In this document: positions 49,603-50,601 of the stretch, piece after piece
Layout: every line of letters begins with the position of its first letter
Position numbering within the stretch: the first letter of the stretch is position 1
Source: DASVDK01 sp036381125 [NCBI: Thermodesulfobacteriota bacterium]
GTDB lineage: Bacteria > DASVDK01
Length of the DNA: 50,601 bases
Direction: 5' to 3'
Assembly (NCBI GenBank): GCA_036381125.1
Contig: DASVDK010000141.1
Span: 1 to 50,601 of the forward strand
Notes under the pieces: model-generated
What the model was told of the DNA's origin: nothing
Databases searched by the model: none
The model's input: the letters and a program-made list of their open reading frames with translations, nothing else
Program-made: the position numbers and the translations under genes

Positions 49603-50186
49603 GACCGGACCCTCCGGAGGACCGACGAGAGCGTCTCGTAGTCGTCCTTGAGCAGGCGGGCCAGCTCCTTGCCGGCCCGCACGAGGAACCCGCGGTCGCC
49701 GCCGTGCGCCTCGAGGGCCTGCCGGAGCGCCGCGGCGATCAGCTCGTCGGCCGGCGCGCGGCCCGGCGCCCTGGCCCCGGCCAGGAGCAGCCGCAGGAAG
49801 CCGAGGTCGGCCGTCACCCGCTTCACCTCGAGCGCCTGGAGCGGGTAGACGAACGCGTGGATCCGCGGCGGCTTGGTGGGGAGCTGTGCGCGCACGACGT
49901 CCTTGCCCTTGTAGCCGACGATGACCGCCTCGAACTTGGTCTTGAGCAGCTCGAAGATCTGCGGCTGCTCGGCGCGCAGCTCGAGCTCCGACCGGTGGTA
50001 GGCCACGGCCAGCCGGTTCGGCTCGAGGCTGTGCGTGTACGCCGCGAAGACCACGCCGTAGACCGTCTCGTCCCGCCCGTCCACGCGCACGAAGGCGCCG
50101 AACGCCGGCGACTCGTAGAGCAGGTGCGCCTGCGCGATGAACTCGGTGTTGGACGAGCCGATGACCTCGCCGATCTCGCCGTTCAT
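49599..50186 (-). CDS. Small HAS-barrel-like protein between nurA and herA
   Basis: The 195-residue protein opens MNGEIGEVIGSSNTEFIAQA, like the N-terminal barrel that HerA proteins carry, then shows AFVRVDGRDETVYGVVFAAY, KFEAVIVGYKGKDVV and LPTKPPRIHAFVYPLQ. A helical C-terminus follows. It has no ATPase or nuclease motif. The gene is locked between nurA and herA by four-base overlaps on both sides (ATGA), so the three products are probably made in fixed ratio. It is likely an adaptor or clamp of the HerA-NurA complex. That role is inference; genes of this kind are common in bacterial herA-nurA operons. Confidence 0.8.
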   Translation of the reverse strand: MNGEIGEVIGSSNTEFIAQAHLLYESPAFGAFVRVDGRDETVYGVVFAAYTHSLEPNRLAVAYHRSELELRAEQPQIFELLKTKFEAVIVGYKGKDVVRAQLPTKPPRIHAFVYPLQALEVKRVTADLGFLRLLLAGARAPGRAPADELIAAALRQALEAHGGDRGFLVRAGKELARLLKDDYETLSSVLRRVRS

Positions 50187-50601
50187 ACCGTGAGCCCGAC
50201 CTTGTGCAGCACCTTGGGCGACCGCCATCGCCTCACCCCCCGTTTGACCAGCGCCTCCTCCACCATCCGGTAGAAGAGGGTCCGCTCGGCGCCCCGCACG
50301 ACGGCCCGTTGATGGGCCTCGGCGAGCGCCACCGGGTAACCGTTCCCCTTGCGGGCCTGATCGACGCAGACGGCGTGCACCAGGCCGAGGAGCGCCGGGT
50401 CCCGGGCGACCCAGCGGGGGACTTCGATCCGGGCCAGCTCCGGCCCGACGTTCAGGTAGCAGAAATCGATGGTCTGCGTCTCGCCGTAGCGCTTCGCGAG
50501 CACCGACGACCGGCTCCCGAAGAGGGGGCTTCGCTCGCCCACCCCCAGCACGCTCTCGAAGAGCCGACGGTCGAGCACCCCGGCGATCACCTCGCAGGGG
50601 A
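50183..50601 (-). CDS. nurA: NurA-domain nuclease, C-terminal part (5' end outside window)
   Basis: About 139 residues of the C-terminal end are visible, entering at the right edge without a start. RIEVPRWVARDP, then LLGLVHAVCVDQARKGNGYP and VALAEAHQRAVVRGAERTLF, match the final NurA motifs, including the conserved Asp in VDQ and the His in EAH. NurA forms a dimeric ring that digests 5' ends on HerA. Its stop overlaps the next gene by ATGA. The N-terminal catalytic Asp motif would lie beyond 50601. Confidence 0.85.
   Translation of the reverse strand, partial: PCEVIAGVLDRRLFESVLGVGERSPLFGSRSSVLAKRYGETQTIDFCYLNVGPELARIEVPRWVARDPALLGLVHAVCVDQARKGNGYPVALAEAHQRAVVRGAERTLFYRMVEEALVKRGVRRWRSPKVLHKVGLTV

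Noticed and set aside
1-50601. CRISPR arrays, rRNA genes, phage structural genes, retrons
   Set aside because: No regularly spaced repeats, rRNA sequence, capsid or terminase motifs, or reverse transcriptase motifs were seen.
47866-50601. HerA-NurA as a phage-defence system
   Set aside because: Overlap with a NurA and closeness to SbcCD favour DNA repair; no Sir2, DUF4297 or other defence effector is adjacent.

Overview
This is a very GC-rich, gene-dense bacterial chromosome segment. Its gene types are a carbohydrate ABC transporter with a Tat-exported binding protein, sugar-acid catabolism, two LarA-like DUF2088 proteins, a fused heme A/heme O synthase, and a NurA-HerA-Mre11-Rad50 set. Together they suggest a free-living soil or subsurface heterotroph, for example a Rokubacteria/Methylomirabilota-like or deltaproteobacteria-like lineage. 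That assignment is inference from gene content; the window holds no rRNA or other taxonomic marker.

Layout. 1-12 kb is sugar and sugar-acid metabolism: the 3' part of a pdxA-family gene, a minus-strand operon (binding protein, two permeases, cyclase, metallo-beta-lactamase-fold hydrolase), an SDR, an IlvD/Edd-type sugar-acid dehydratase, a KDG kinase, a secreted glycerophosphodiesterase and a KDPG/KHG aldolase. Dehydratase, kinase and aldolase together make a complete sugar acid to pyruvate plus triose phosphate route. 12-20.4 kb is an accessory patch: an alpha/beta hydrolase relic, a two-gene operon (unknown protein plus XRE-ImmA/IrrE metalloprotease) behind a palindromic promoter, an intact tRNA-Gln, a membrane GAF protein with a small partner, an IS21 element with a 5-bp target duplication, and a damaged IS256-type transposase with a foreign C-terminal extension. 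20.4-25 kb mixes intact genes (ROK kinase, 2-hydroxyacid dehydrogenase, ArsN1-like acetyltransferase, RidA, two small membrane proteins) with relics of an SDR, a methyltransferase and an EamA transporter.

25-35 kb carries an epimerase, two DUF2088 paralogues, a c-type cytochrome, a DapB-like protein without its catalytic histidines, an ABC exporter overlapping a CtaA-CtaB fusion, and MscS. 35-42 kb carries an XRE-cupin regulator, dnaB, a frameshifted gene, a PolX-like protein with both catalytic centres eroded, a DapF-like protein with both catalytic cysteines changed to serine, and a Fic protein. 42-50.6 kb is a tightly overlapping DNA-end-processing block on the minus strand: NurA, a small HAS-barrel-like protein, HerA, SbcD/Mre11, SbcC/Rad50 and an HD hydrolase.

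The best candidates for something new are the XRE-ImmA/unknown-protein operon with its palindrome overlapping the -10 (13.0-14.8 kb) and the adjacent membrane-GAF/small-protein operon (15.1-16.1 kb), which flank a tRNA-Gln. Next come the set of biosynthesis and repair enzyme homologues that lack catalytic residues, and a dispersed short repeat (10.03 kb and twice in tandem at 29.07 kb). Four genes carry apparent single-base frameshifts at or beside G/C-rich runs. These may be real decay or consensus errors, and reads would have to decide.
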